The notes below the pieces were generated by a model. That model was not told the origin of the DNA. It did no database searches and saw only the letters and a program-made list of their open reading frames with translations. Made by a program: the position numbers and the translations under genes. DNA of 64,000 bases, taken from NCBI RefSeq assembly GCF_000620665.1, contig NZ_KK211162.1:62001-126000 (forward strand). The letters run 5' to 3'. Positions 49,360 to 58,651 of the stretch are shown piece by piece; position 1 is the first letter of the stretch; the number at the start of each line of letters is the position of its first letter. The DNA comes from Sphingomonas sp. URHD0057. GTDB lineage: Bacteria; Pseudomonadota; Alphaproteobacteria; Sphingomonadales; Sphingomonadaceae.

Positions 49360-51549
49360 GTGGGCAAGATCGAACCTATTTCCCGTGCTTCCAACAAGCT
49401 GATGGACACCGTTAGCGAAATCGCGACGGCGGCAGCCGAGGAGCCGCCGCCCGAGCCGCGCTATTTCAACCGCGAGCTGAGCTGGCTCGCCTTCAACCGC
49501 CGCGTGCTCGAGGAAGCGTGCAACGCCAAGCACCCGCTGCTCGAACGCGTGCGCTTTCTGTCGATCTCGGCAAGCAACCTCGACGAATTCGTCATGGTCC
49601 GGGTGGCCGGCCTCAAGGCGCATCAGGCGATCGGGGTGGAGGAGCTGTCGCCCGAAGGGATGACGGTCGCGCAACAGCTCGCCGCGGTGACGGCCGAAGT
49701 CGATACGCTGGTCAGGAGCCAGCATGAGGTCTGGGCTGCGCTGCAGCTCGAACTCGACGTCGCCGGCATGCAGGTCATCGGCGATGAGCCGCTCGACGAA
49801 ACCGTCGAAGCGTGGCTCGACCAGCATTTCCGCGAGCAGATCTTTCCGGTGCTAACACCGCAGGCGATCGATCCGGCGCATCCCTTTCCGTTCATTCCCA
49901 ACCAGGGCCTGAGCCTGATCTTCGAGATCAAGAAGGGGCGGGCCAGCGTGCGCGAGCTGGTGATGGCTCCGTCGAGCTTGCCGCGTTTCATCCGCATTCC
50001 TGGACCGGACGCACGCTATATCGCGCTGGAAAGCCTGATCCGGCGCAAGACCGACTATCTTTTTCCCAAATATGTCGTGGTTCGCGGCGGCGCCTTCCGG
50101 ATCATCCGCGACAGCGACATCGAGATCGAGGAGGAAGCCGAGGACCTGGTTCGCTACTTCCGGACGGCGATCAAGCGCCGGCGGCGGGGGCGGGTCGTGC
50201 GCCTCGAGCTCGAACCCCAAATGCCCGAAAGCCTGGTTGCGGTCGTGCAGGATGGACTGGGGGCCGCAACCGCGATCATTTCGGAGACTCGCGGCTTCCT
50301 TGGCATGACCAACCTGTCGCAGCTGGTCGACGAAGACCGGCCGGACCTTAAGTTCACACCGTTCAACCCGCGCTTTCCCGAGCGCATCCGCGAGCATGGC
50401 GGCGATTGCTTCGCGGCGATCAGCGAGAAGGACATCCTCGTCCATCACCCGTACGAAAGTTTCGAGGTGGTGGTGGAGTTCATCCAGCAGGCCGCCGCCG
50501 ACCCCGACGTCATCGCGATCAAGCAGGCGCTCTACCGCGCGGGCAAGCAGTCGGCGATCATTCGTGCGCTGATCGACGCCGCCGAAGCCGGCAAATCGGT
50601 GACCGCGGTGATCGAATTGAAGGCGCGGTTCGACGAAGAGCAGAATTTGATGTGGGCCAGCGCCCTCGAGCGCGCCGGGGTCCAGGTCGTCTATGGCTTC
50701 ATCGACTGGAAGACCCACGCCAAAGTGTCGATGGTCGTTCGGCGAGAGGAGAAGGGATACCGCACCTACTGCCATTTCGGAACCGGGAATTACCACCCGC
50801 TGACGGCCCGCATCTACACCGACCTCAGCTATTTCACGGCCGAGCCGAAGCTGGGACGCGACGCTGCCAAGCTGTTCAATTACATCACGGGCTACCTCGA
50901 GCCGCGCAACCTCAAGCAATTGGTGCTGTCGCCGGCGACCCTCCGGTCCGAGCTCATCCGGCTGGTCGACGCGGAGATCGCCGCGGCGCGCCATGGCAAG
51001 CCCGCCGGAGTGTGGGCAAAGATGAACTCGCTGGTCGATCCGATCATCATCGAGAAGCTGTACGAAGCGAGCGCGGCGGGCGTGAAGATCGACCTCGTCG
51101 TGCGCGGCATTTGCTGCCTGCGGCCGGGCGTCCAGGGATTGTCCGAGAACATCTACGTCAAATCGATCGTCGGCCGTTTCCTCGAGCATGCGCGCCTGTG
51201 GTGCTTCGCCAACGGTCACGAGCTCCCGCATCCCGAGGCCAAGGTCTACATCAGCTCGGCCGACTGGATGCCGCGCAACTTCGACCGCCGGATCGAATAT
51301 ATGCTGCCGATCGAAAATCCGACGGTGCATGCCCAGCTCCTCGACCAGGTCATGGTCGCCAACCTCATCGACAACGAACAGAGTTGGCGGTGCAACCCGG
51401 ACGGGACCTACAGCCGGCTCCAGCCCAAGCCGGGGCAGGAGTTCAACCTGCACAATTATTTCATGTCCAACCCGTCGCTTTCCGGCCGCGGCCAGGCGCT
51501 AAAGAAGGGCCGGATGGTTCCCAAGCTGCGTTTCCATCGCGGCCGCTAA
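49360..51549 (+). CDS. ppk1: RNA degradosome polyphosphate kinase
   Basis: A 729-residue PPK1 that reversibly polymerises the gamma-phosphate of ATP into polyphosphate. The N-domain starts [19 protein letters not shown], the head domain contains [20 protein letters not shown], and the two phospholipase-D-like domains carry [12 protein letters not shown] with the autophosphorylated His near 447, [19 protein letters not shown], and [11 protein letters not shown] and [11 protein letters not shown] toward the end. Length and all catalytic blocks match. The GTG at 49360 and an ATG at 49402 are both possible. ppx follows after 18 bp, forming a synthesis/degradation pair. Confidence 0.96.
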   Translation: MGKIEPISRASNKLMDTVSEIATAAAEEPPPEPRYFNRELSWLAFNRRVLEEACNAKHPLLERVRFLSISASNLDEFVMVRVAGLKAHQAIGVEELSPEGMTVAQQLAAVTAEVDTLVRSQHEVWAALQLELDVAGMQVIGDEPLDETVEAWLDQHFREQIFPVLTPQAIDPAHPFPFIPNQGLSLIFEIKKGRASVRELVMAPSSLPRFIRIPGPDARYIALESLIRRKTDYLFPKYVVVRGGAFRIIRDSDIEIEEEAEDLVRYFRTAIKRRRRGRVVRLELEPQMPESLVAVVQDGLGAATAIISETRGFLGMTNLSQLVDEDRPDLKFTPFNPRFPERIREHGGDCFAAISEKDILVHHPYESFEVVVEFIQQAAADPDVIAIKQALYRAGKQSAIIRALIDAAEAGKSVTAVIELKARFDEEQNLMWASALERAGVQVVYGFIDWKTHAKVSMVVRREEKGYRTYCHFGTGNYHPLTARIYTDLSYFTAEPKLGRDAAKLFNYITGYLEPRNLKQLVLSPATLRSELIRLVDAEIAAARHGKPAGVWAKMNSLVDPIIIEKLYEASAAGVKIDLVVRGICCLRPGVQGLSENIYVKSIVGRFLEHARLWCFANGHELPHPEAKVYISSADWMPRNFDRRIEYMLPIENPTVHAQLLDQVMVANLIDNEQSWRCNPDGTYSRLQPKPGQEFNLHNYFMSNPSLSGRGQALKKGRMVPKLRFHRGR

Positions 51550-51567
51550 GCCTGTAAGCGGCGGCTG

Positions 51568-53013
51568 GTGAGGAGCGCAGAGCCGGTCGCGATCATCGAC
51601 ATCGGGTCGAACTCGATCCGCCTGGTCGTTTACGCGGGCCCGCCACGGATTCCCACGCCGATCTTCAACGAGAAGGTCCTCGCCGGCCTCGGCTCGGGGC
51701 CGCCGGGTCAGCTGCCGGAAGAGGCGCGGGCGAGGGCGCTGACCGCGCTCAGCCGCTTCAAGCTGCTCATCGATCATATGCGGGTCAAGCGGACCCACGC
51801 GGTTGCCACGGCGGCGATCCGGGACGCCGGCAAGGAAGGCGCGAAGTTCATCCGCGAGGTCGGCAAGCTGGGCTTCGAATGCAAAGTCCTGAGTGCGGAG
51901 GAGGAAGCGACATTGGCAGGCGAGGGCGTGCTTTCCGGCATTCCCGCGGCCGACGGAATTGCGGGCGACCTCGGCGGTGGTAGCCTCGAGCTGGTGAGGG
52001 TCGGAGACGGACGGACCGAAGGCGGGATTTCCATGCCGCTCGGCGTGTTGCGTTTTGCCCGCACCGAGGATGCTGAGCACGCGGCGCGCAAGCTCCTCAA
52101 GAGCAGTCTCAAAGGGTCCGGGATTCGCGAGCGCAGCCGTGGGCGTCCGTTCTACATGGTCGGGGGATCGTGGCGCGCGCTGGCGCGGATCGACATGCTC
52201 GCTACGGACTTCCCACTGCCGATCACGCACCAATATCGGATGAAGCCGGGCCGGCCGAAGGAGCTGAAGAAGCTTCTTCGGGATCTCGATCCGCGGATGT
52301 CGGCCCTGATCGACCCGGCGCGATTGGCGACGTCCCCGCAGGCCGCCACCATCCTGCATATTCTTGCCGAGGAGCTCGAGCCGTCGGAGCTCATCGTATC
52401 CACGTTCGGGATCCGCGAGGGCCTGCTTTATTCGAGACTGAAGCCGGCGGTTCGACGCCGCGATCCATTGCTCGACGAGGCCCGCAACGCCGCGGGCGCC
52501 GAGCACCGCTTTGGGCAGCACGGCGACCTGCTGGATGAATGGATCGCGCCGCTGTTCGATGATTCTCCGGCAATGCGCCGGCTTCGGCTGGCGTCGTGCC
52601 TGCTGGCGGATGTTGCCTGGCAGGCCAGCCCCGATTTTCGGGCCGACCGGGGAATCGAAATGGCCTTGCACGGCAATTGGGTCGCGGTGAGTCCGGCGGG
52701 GCGTGTGATCATGGCCCAGGCCCTGTCCGCGAATTTCGGGCGCGACCGCCTGCCGGACGACCGGCTCGCCGAGCTGTGCAAGGACGGACAGCTGCGCCGC
52801 GCCCATTGCTGGGGCTTGGCGATGCGCCTCGGCCAACGGTTGTCCGGCGGCGTTGCAGCCGTGCTCGAGCGCACCAGCCTCAGCGCCGGCGACGGCTTCA
52901 TCCAGCTCAATGTTCCGCGCGGCGAGGAGGCGCTGGTCGGCGACGCGGTCGAGCGCCGCTTGGTCCGGCTGGCCGAGATGCTCGGGTGCGAGCCGGTGAT
53001 CAACAGCCAATGA
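51568..53013 (+). CDS. ppx: Exopolyphosphatase, Ppx/GppA family
   Basis: A 481-residue ASKHA-fold phosphatase. Phosphate 1 motif AIIDIGSNSIRLVVY near residue 8, RTHAVATAAIRDAG near 73, catalytic Glu in LSAEEEATLAGEGV near 112, and phosphate 2 DLGGGSLELV near 133 are all intact. A helical C-terminal HD-like domain follows (about 300-480). It removes terminal phosphate from polyphosphate, and perhaps from pppGpp. The GTG start at 51568 is 18 bp after ppk1. The stop overlaps the next gene by 4 bp. Confidence 0.94.
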   Translation: MRSAEPVAIIDIGSNSIRLVVYAGPPRIPTPIFNEKVLAGLGSGPPGQLPEEARARALTALSRFKLLIDHMRVKRTHAVATAAIRDAGKEGAKFIREVGKLGFECKVLSAEEEATLAGEGVLSGIPAADGIAGDLGGGSLELVRVGDGRTEGGISMPLGVLRFARTEDAEHAARKLLKSSLKGSGIRERSRGRPFYMVGGSWRALARIDMLATDFPLPITHQYRMKPGRPKELKKLLRDLDPRMSALIDPARLATSPQAATILHILAEELEPSELIVSTFGIREGLLYSRLKPAVRRRDPLLDEARNAAGAEHRFGQHGDLLDEWIAPLFDDSPAMRRLRLASCLLADVAWQASPDFRADRGIEMALHGNWVAVSPAGRVIMAQALSANFGRDRLPDDRLAELCKDGQLRRAHCWGLAMRLGQRLSGGVAAVLERTSLSAGDGFIQLNVPRGEEALVGDAVERRLVRLAEMLGCEPVINSQ

Positions 53014-53705
53014 CGACGGGCGCGCCCGTCGCCACGAAATACACCTTCGATTTCGTGCGGCGAAGCCTGCCGGAACAGGCGCGATCGGTGCTCGAGATCG
53101 GCTGCGGCGCCGGGGAGCTGGCGGCGCGCCTGGCCGGCGCCGGTTTGCAGGTTCTCGCGCTGGATAGCGACTCGGCCTGCGTCGCAGAGGCCAAGGCGAG
53201 AGGTGTGGATGCGGTCGCGCTGGACTGGCCGTCGGCGATCGAACAGAGGTTCGACGCCGTGCTCTTCACGCGGTCGCTCCATCACATCCACGATCTCGAC
53301 GGCGCGATCGCCGAGGCCGTGGCCGTGCTGCGGCCAGGCGAACGCGTAATCGTCGAGGACTTCCGCTCCGAAGGAGGCGGACCATGCGGTAGGGCTTGGT
53401 TCAGCGGTCTCGTAAGACTGCTGCATTCAGCCGGTGCGTTTCGTCCCGATTTCGACTTGGAACATACGCTCGGCAAGATCGAGACGGTCGATCATGAGCA
53501 CCCGCTGCATTCGTCGGGCGCGATTGCCGATGCGCTGGCACGGGCGGGGCCGGTCGAAGCCGACGATTCGGCCTACTACTTTCGCTATCTGGAGGCGGAT
53601 CTCCGCTCGCCCGATGCCGTCTGCCGGCTCCTCGAGTACGAGCTGGAGATGATCTCGGCCGACGCCATCGAAGCCCTCGGCAAGCGCTTCGTCCTCTCGA
53701 CCTGA
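53010..53705 (+). CDS. Class I SAM-dependent methyltransferase
   Basis: A 231-residue cytosolic methyltransferase. Motif I is VLEIGCGAGELAARLA near residue 28, the acidic end of strand two is LALDSDSA, and RFDAVLFTRSLHHIHDLD near 80 matches motif IV-V of small-molecule methyltransferases. The substrate is unknown. The ATG overlaps the ppx stop (ATGA), so it belongs to the ppk1-ppx transcript. Its context with polyphosphate metabolism is not explained by known biology. It lies 41 bp before the M20 peptidase gene and may be cotranscribed with the ast genes. Confidence 0.9.
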   Translation: MTTGAPVATKYTFDFVRRSLPEQARSVLEIGCGAGELAARLAGAGLQVLALDSDSACVAEAKARGVDAVALDWPSAIEQRFDAVLFTRSLHHIHDLDGAIAEAVAVLRPGERVIVEDFRSEGGGPCGRAWFSGLVRLLHSAGAFRPDFDLEHTLGKIETVDHEHPLHSSGAIADALARAGPVEADDSAYYFRYLEADLRSPDAVCRLLEYELEMISADAIEALGKRFVLST

Positions 53706-53746
53706 CGGTGTGGCGTTCCGCCAGCGGCCCCGCTAGGAGCCCCGGC

Positions 53747-54955
53747 ATGGGGGAATTGTCGTCCATCGAACAAGCCGCCGTCGAGCGCGCCGCGGTCGAG
53801 CCGATGCTCGACCAAGTGCTCGCCTGGTCGGCGATCAACAGCGGCTCGCGCAATCTCGGCGGGCTCGAGCGCATGGCCGACGTGCTGACCGACGCCTTTG
53901 CCGCACTGCCGGGGGTGCTTCGGCTCGACAAAGCGGAGCCGGTCGCATCGGTCGACAGCGCCGGCCGGTCGGTCCCGATCGAGCATGGACGGCACCTGCA
54001 TTTGCACGTTCGGCCGATGGCACCCGTCCAGCTGCTGTTGACCGGCCACATGGACACTGTGTTCGCCATCGATCACGAATTCCAGGGCACCCGTTGGCTC
54101 GAAGAGGGGGTGCTCAACGGCCCCGGAGTCGCCGACATGAAGGGCGGCATTGCGGTGATGCTGGCGGCGCTCAAAGCCGTCGAGCTTAGCCCCCACGCCG
54201 ACCGCATCGGCTATGAGGTGGTGATCAACAGCGATGAGGAGGTCGGCTCGCTGTCTTCGGCGCCGCTACTGGCGCAGGCCGCCGGCGGCAAGAAAGCGGC
54301 TTTGACCTATGAACCCGCCGCGCTACCCGACGGCACGCTCGCCGGTGCTCGGCCGGGAAGCGGCAACTTCGCGATGGTCGTCCACGGACGCTCGGCTCAT
54401 GCCGGACGCAATCCCGAAGACGGCCGCAACGCGCTCCTCGCCGCCGCCGACCTCGCGCTGCGGCTCGGCGCCCTCCGGCGTGACGGCCTCAGCGTCAACC
54501 CGTCGCGGATCGAGGGCGGAAGCCCGAGCAACGTCGTGCCCGACCTCGCCGTGCTGCGCGTCAACCTGCGTCCGCGAACTCCCGAAATCGAGGCCGCCGC
54601 CCAAGCCGCGATCAACGAAGCGCTCGCCGCCGTTTCGGCTGAGCACGACGTGACGATCGACGTGTCCGGCGGGTTCGGCCGGCCGCCCAAACCGCTGACA
54701 CCGGAGGCCGAGGCGCTGTTCAACCTCGTCAAGCAAGCCGGCGCGGACCTCGGCCAAAAGATCGCCTGGCAGCCTTCGGGCGGCGTTTGCGACGGCAACA
54801 ACATCGCCGCCTGCGGCATCCCCGTCGTCGACACGATGGGCGTTCGCGGCGGCAAGATCCACAGCATGGAGGAGTTTCTGATCGTCGACAGCCTGGCCGA
54901 GCGCGCCGCCTTGTCCGCTCTCACGATCCTGCGCCTGGCCGGAAGCCGCGGATGA
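53747..54955 (+). CDS. M20 family metallopeptidase/amidohydrolase in the ast operon
   Basis: A 402-residue di-zinc hydrolase similar in pattern to glutamate carboxypeptidase (CPG2) and DapE/ArgE. Metal ligands and catalytic residues appear in LTGHMDTVF (His, Asp), GPGVADMKGGI (Asp), NSDEEVGS (catalytic Glu pair) and SMEEF, with the dimerisation domain at about 190-310. AGGAG lies before the ATG at 53747. The gene overlaps astA by 4 bp, and no astE is present in the window. Cleavage of an amide next to glutamate, as CPG2 does, is the reaction AstE performs on N-succinylglutamate, so this enzyme could replace it; that is inference only. Confidence 0.88.
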   Translation: MGELSSIEQAAVERAAVEPMLDQVLAWSAINSGSRNLGGLERMADVLTDAFAALPGVLRLDKAEPVASVDSAGRSVPIEHGRHLHLHVRPMAPVQLLLTGHMDTVFAIDHEFQGTRWLEEGVLNGPGVADMKGGIAVMLAALKAVELSPHADRIGYEVVINSDEEVGSLSSAPLLAQAAGGKKAALTYEPAALPDGTLAGARPGSGNFAMVVHGRSAHAGRNPEDGRNALLAAADLALRLGALRRDGLSVNPSRIEGGSPSNVVPDLAVLRVNLRPRTPEIEAAAQAAINEALAAVSAEHDVTIDVSGGFGRPPKPLTPEAEALFNLVKQAGADLGQKIAWQPSGGVCDGNNIAACGIPVVDTMGVRGGKIHSMEEFLIVDSLAERAALSALTILRLAGSRG

Positions 54956-55968
54956 GCTTTCGCATTCGCCCGGCGCACGGCGAGGACTTCGCCGCGATCT
55001 ACGAAATGGCCAAGCTGACCGGGGGCGGGTTCACCAACCTTCCGCCCGATCGCGGAACGCTGGTCGCCAAGCTGGAACGGTCGGAGAAGAGCTTCGCGCG
55101 AGCCGAGGACGCCCAGGAGGGCGACATGTACATGTTCGTCCTCGAGGACCCAAAGGAGCGGCTGATCCGCGGCACCTGCCAGATTTTCGGCCAGGTCGGG
55201 GTCATCCAGCCCTTCTATTCCTATCATCTGAGCACGCTCACCCAAACCAGCGCCGAGCTTGGCAAAACCTTCCGCAACCAGCGTCTGAGCCTGACCACCG
55301 ATCTCGAAGGCTCATCGGAGGTCGGCGGGCTGTTTCTTCATCCGAAGTCGCGCGCCGGCGGCCTTGGCGCGCTCCTCGCGCGGAGCCGCTATCTGTTCAT
55401 CAAGCAGCATCGCGGGCGGTTCGGCGAGCGGGTTCTCGCCGAGCTCCGGGGAGTGATGGACGAGGCCGGCAATGCGCCCTTCTGGGACGCGCTCGCCGGC
55501 AAATTTTTCGGCATGACCTTCCCCGAAGCCGACCAGTTCAATGCGGTGCATGGCACGAAATTCATCGCCGACTTGATGCCTCGCTCCCCGATCTATGTCG
55601 CCCTGCTCACCGACGAGGCACGGAGCACGATCGGCCAGCCACACCCGAGCGGCCGGGCCGCGTTGCGGATGCTCGAGGATGAAGGCTTCCGCTATGATCG
55701 CTACGTCGACATTTTCGATGGCGGACCGACCGTGACGGCGCCGACCGATTCGATCCGGACCGTCCGGGAATCGGTGGCCGAGACGATTTGCGAGATCGGC
55801 GAGGGCGGTCGCACCAAGATGCTGCTCAGCGCCGGGCGCCTGAAGGACTTCCGCGCCTGTTTCGCCGCCGCCAAACGTGTGCCGAAAAAGGGATTGTGCA
55901 TCGACGCCGGGGCGGCGGAGCTGCTCCAGGTCAAAGTCGGCGACGCGGTCCTCGCGGCAGGACGCTGA
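54952..55968 (+). CDS. astA: Arginine N-succinyltransferase
   Basis: A 338-residue GNAT-like enzyme that succinylates arginine with succinyl-CoA, the first step of the AST pathway. Typical blocks: FRIRPAHGEDFAAIYEMA at the start, GGGFTNLPPDRGTLVAKLE, EVGGLFLHPKSRAGGLGALL near 126 for CoA binding, RVLAELRGVMDEAGNAPFWDAL near 160, and FFGMTFPEADQF. The start overlaps the M20 gene (ATGA) and the stop overlaps astB by one base (TGATG), so the three genes are translated together. The pathway removes arginine as a nitrogen source via glutamate and succinate. Confidence 0.96.
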   Translation: MSFRIRPAHGEDFAAIYEMAKLTGGGFTNLPPDRGTLVAKLERSEKSFARAEDAQEGDMYMFVLEDPKERLIRGTCQIFGQVGVIQPFYSYHLSTLTQTSAELGKTFRNQRLSLTTDLEGSSEVGGLFLHPKSRAGGLGALLARSRYLFIKQHRGRFGERVLAELRGVMDEAGNAPFWDALAGKFFGMTFPEADQFNAVHGTKFIADLMPRSPIYVALLTDEARSTIGQPHPSGRAALRMLEDEGFRYDRYVDIFDGGPTVTAPTDSIRTVRESVAETICEIGEGGRTKMLLSAGRLKDFRACFAAAKRVPKKGLCIDAGAAELLQVKVGDAVLAAGR

Positions 55969-57218
55969 TGGCGCTTGTCGAGATCAATTTCGACGGCATC
56001 GTCGGGCCCAGCCACAATTATGCCGGGCTGAGCTTCGGCAACCTCGCCTCGACCAGGAACGCCGGCCAGTTGTCCCAGCCGCGGCGCGCGGCGCTCGAGG
56101 GCCTCGACAAGATGCGCGCCAATCTTGCGCTTGGCCTAACTCAGGGCATCTTTATTCCGCAGCCACGGCCCAATCGCCAATGGCTCGCCGCTCTCGGCGC
56201 CACGATCGAGGAAGCCGGGCCGGCGCTGGCAGCCAATGCGATGTCGGCTTCGGCGATGTGGGCGGCCAACGCGGCGACCGTCTCGCCCGCGCCGGATACC
56301 GCCGACGGCAAATGCCACCTGACGGTTGCCAACCTCCGGACTATGCCGCACCGCAGCCACGAATGGCCGGCGACCTTGGCTCAGTTGCGCACCGCCTTTC
56401 GAAACGAAGCCTTCGCGGTGCATGACCCCGTCCCTCCGGCCTTCGGCGACGAGGGCGCGGCCAACCACATGCGGATTGCCGCGGCGCACGGCGAGCCAGG
56501 TGTCGAGATCTTCGTGTACGGCGTATCGGGCGGCGCATTCCCCGCGCGCCAGCATATCGAAGCATCGAGCGCGATCGCGCGCCTGCACCGGCTCGATCCG
56601 GCGCGGACGCTGTTCGCCGAGCAGTCCGAACAGGCGATCGCCGCCGGCGCCTTCCACAATGACGTCGTCGCGGTTGCCAACGAGCGCGTGCTGTTCGCGC
56701 ACGAGCATGCCTTCGCCGACAAGGCCAGCCTGGTCGCGGGGTGCGAGCGGCTCGTGCCCGGCTTTGAATATGTGGAAGTCGGCGAGACCGACGTTCCGCT
56801 CGCCGATGCCGTCAAAGCCTATCTGTTCAACGCGCAGCTGGTGACGCCGCCTTCGGGCGAGACGACGCTGATCGCTCCCGCGGAGGCGCGCGAAACCGCC
56901 TCGGTGTGGAGCTGGATCGAACGGCATATCGCCGGCAACGGCCCGATCCGCCGGGTCGAGGTGGTCGACGTCCGGCAATCGATGGCCAACGGCGGCGGGC
57001 CTGCCTGCCTGCGGCTTCGCGTCGTCGCCGACCCAGCCACGGTCGACCCGCGCTTCCTCGTCGACGACACGAAGCTCGATCGGCTTGCGGAAGTGGTGGC
57101 AAGCCATTGGCCCGAGCATATCGATCATGCCGAGCTGCAAGAGCCGGCACTCATCCGAACGGTCGAGGACGCGCGCAGCGCCCTGCTGGGCGCGCTCGAC
57201 CTGGCAGAACTCGCCTAG
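55968..57218 (+). CDS. astB: N-succinylarginine dihydrolase
   Basis: A 416-residue enzyme that hydrolyses N-succinylarginine to N-succinylornithine, CO2 and ammonia, step two of the AST pathway. Family motifs: NFDGIVGPSHNYAGLSFGN at the N-terminus, IFIPQPRPNRQWL near 61, MSASAMWAANAATVSPAPDT near 92, and HNDVVAVANERVLFAHE with the catalytic His near 230. SMANGGGPACLRLRV near 345 carries the nucleophile Cys. All are present. The gene closes the three-gene set; astC and astE are not in the window and astD is 45 kb away. Confidence 0.97.
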   Translation: MALVEINFDGIVGPSHNYAGLSFGNLASTRNAGQLSQPRRAALEGLDKMRANLALGLTQGIFIPQPRPNRQWLAALGATIEEAGPALAANAMSASAMWAANAATVSPAPDTADGKCHLTVANLRTMPHRSHEWPATLAQLRTAFRNEAFAVHDPVPPAFGDEGAANHMRIAAAHGEPGVEIFVYGVSGGAFPARQHIEASSAIARLHRLDPARTLFAEQSEQAIAAGAFHNDVVAVANERVLFAHEHAFADKASLVAGCERLVPGFEYVEVGETDVPLADAVKAYLFNAQLVTPPSGETTLIAPAEARETASVWSWIERHIAGNGPIRRVEVVDVRQSMANGGGPACLRLRVVADPATVDPRFLVDDTKLDRLAEVVASHWPEHIDHAELQEPALIRTVEDARSALLGALDLAELA

Positions 57219-57323
57219 AAAGTCCCGAAGCGGCACGACTCCCCAAGTATTATCGCGACTTTAACCTTGTCTCTTAGCACTTAAACGGCTCAAATCAGCC
57301 GAACACGCGTTTGGGTGTTAACG

Positions 57324-57659
57324 ATGCTGAACAAGATCGGTCGCCTATTCCAGATCAAGACGCGCCTCGAGGCGTGGCTGGTGATCTATGCGATCGCTCT
57401 GGGCGCCGTCGAACGCGGTCGCCATTACCTTGAAACCTATCCGGGCTGGGGCGGCTGGATGCTCGCGGTCGCGTGCACCGGCGTCGTGTTTCTTGCCGGC
57501 GCCAAGCTGCTCGATTCCGTGCGGCGGCCGGTGCCTGCCGTCGCGATGGGGCCTTATGCGGCGCCGGTGAAGCGCCGGTCTGCTATTGGTCGTAGTCGAC
57601 CCAGGCGCCTGCCGACGGATCGCGCTGCAGCGTTACGGACTTCACGTCGCATAGATTAA
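57324..57659 (+). CDS. Small membrane protein, C-terminus probably extended
   Basis: A protein of up to 111 residues. Residues 1-75 look natural: an amphipathic start (LNKIGRLFQIKTRLEAWLVI), a helix near 17-33, and a second membrane helix near 43-62 (GWMLAVACTGVVFLAGAKLL). After VKRR near residue 85 the sequence turns into Arg-, Ser- and Pro-rich residues, and that part (57583-57659) is antisense to the downstream secreted-protein gene. The ORF may once have ended sooner and now reads into the neighbour. ATG at 57324 is chosen (GTG at 57315 alternative). Similar short proteins appear to be common in sphingomonads; function unknown. Confidence 0.72.
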   Translation: MLNKIGRLFQIKTRLEAWLVIYAIALGAVERGRHYLETYPGWGGWMLAVACTGVVFLAGAKLLDSVRRPVPAVAMGPYAAPVKRRSAIGRSRPRRLPTDRAAALRTSRRID

Positions 57660-57918
57660 CGCCGGCCCAGGTGACCGGTCCCGAGCCAGGGACCGAGGCG
57701 CGAATGTCGAACGCGCAATCGGGATCGCTGAACTGAATCGAGCCGCGAGCGCCCGCGGATGGAGCGGCGCCCAGCGTCTTCCACTCCGCCGTGCCGGCGC
57801 GGCGGATCGACAGCTCGGCGAGCGCGCCGCTGGTTCCGTTGACCAGGGTGAAGTTCGACGCGCCGGCCCAAGCCGGGGCCGACGAAGCCAGCAGGACGAT
57901 GAGGGCGAGTCTTTTCAT
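57583..57918 (-). CDS. Small exported protein of unknown function
   Basis: A 111-residue protein with a clean signal peptide (KRLALIVLLASSAPAWAGA) and a compact, likely all-beta domain: FTLVNGTSGALAELSIRR, CAFDIRASVPGSG and VNLCDVKSVTLQRD. The two Cys residues could form a disulfide in the periplasm. The pattern of a short beta-sandwich beginning with VNGT and ending with VTLQRD recalls small periplasmic proteins with an Ig-like or C2-like fold, but I do not assign a family. It overlaps the opposing small membrane protein by 77 bp at the 3' end. Confidence 0.75.
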   Translation of the reverse strand: MKRLALIVLLASSAPAWAGASNFTLVNGTSGALAELSIRRAGTAEWKTLGAAPSAGARGSIQFSDPDCAFDIRASVPGSGPVTWAGVNLCDVKSVTLQRDPSAGAWVDYDQ

Positions 57919-57967
57919 GCACTGGAGTATATACCCCAGCGCATTGGTCGGAAACGGGAATTTTGCG

Positions 57968-58222
57968 TCAGGCGGCGTTGAGCTCGGCGTAGTTCGGGCG
58001 GGCGCCGCTCCAGAAGGCGACGTTCGCGGCCGGGCCGCGGTTCGACGCTTCCTTGAGCGGCAGCGCGGTCGAGCAGAATGCGCACTCGGCGGAGACGCGG
58101 CCGATCAGCCAATGCGTCCGCCCGCAGCCGGGGCAGTGGTTGATCTCTCCGTCGTGATAGACGGCGTGATAGCCGCGGCTGCTCGGGTTGAACGCCTTGC
58201 GGGATTCGATCGAACTCAACAT
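57968..58222 (-). CDS. Small zinc-ribbon protein
   Basis: An 84-residue protein with two CxxC-like pairs, CPGCGRTHW and CAFC, about 18 residues apart (residues about 29-55), predicting a zinc ribbon. The rest is short and basic or neutral, with no membrane segment. AAGGAAAA upstream supports the ATG at 58222; an in-frame ATG at 58243 is possible. Proteins of this type appear in many sphingomonad genomes as hypothetical, perhaps as regulators or RNA-binding proteins. The 236-bp region between it and the next plus-strand gene shows no gene. Confidence 0.8.
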   Translation of the reverse strand: MLSSIESRKAFNPSSRGYHAVYHDGEINHCPGCGRTHWLIGRVSAECAFCSTALPLKEASNRGPAANVAFWSGARPNYAELNAA

Positions 58223-58458
58223 GGTGTTTTCCTTCGAAACCATTCGGTCACCCTAACGAGCGGCGAATCGTTAGGTTTCACCGATGATCCGTGAACGCGG
58301 CCAATGTGTCACGCGCCGGGACATCGATGTTCCAAGGTGGGACAGAAACGCTCATCGTGGCCGTTTCGGAGCCACTTATCCCCAGCCGCTGTGGATATTA
58401 ACCATCGGTTAGCTATTCGCAGCGATGGTCCAAAGGTTCTCTGCGGAGAGGGGGACCA

Positions 58459-58647
58459 GTGGAATCGAATGAGCGTTATTATCGGCGCCGCGCGGTCGAG
58501 GAACGCATGGCCGCTCAGCGCGCGATGACCGAAACCGCTCGGGCCTGGCATGCCAAGCTTGCCGCGGAGTTCGCCGCGCGCTGCATCGACTGCACCGCAA
58601 CCGCAACCGCAACCGCCACAGCGACCGGCAGCGCGCTCAGCGCCTGA
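58459..58647 (+). CDS. 62-residue protein with a Thr-Ala repeat tail
   Basis: GTG start at 58459 with GAGAGGGGG upstream. The first 40 residues, ESNERYYRRRAVEERMAAQR and onward, form one charged amphipathic helix. The C-terminal part ends CTATATATATATGSALSA, encoded by ACCGCA units repeated from 58594 to 58617. I recognise no family, but the helix looks like small sphingomonad proteins of about 45-50 residues. The repeat may have lengthened the tail by slippage. Confidence 0.62.
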   Translation: MESNERYYRRRAVEERMAAQRAMTETARAWHAKLAAEFAARCIDCTATATATATATGSALSA

Positions 58648-58651
58648 GCCG

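Noticed and set aside
58376-58398. TTATCCCCA followed by TGTGGATAT, an inverted pair resembling DnaA boxes, in the gap before the 62-aa gene.
   Set aside because: No AT-rich unwinding region, no cluster of further boxes and no replication genes nearby; two imperfect 9-mers alone do not support an origin.
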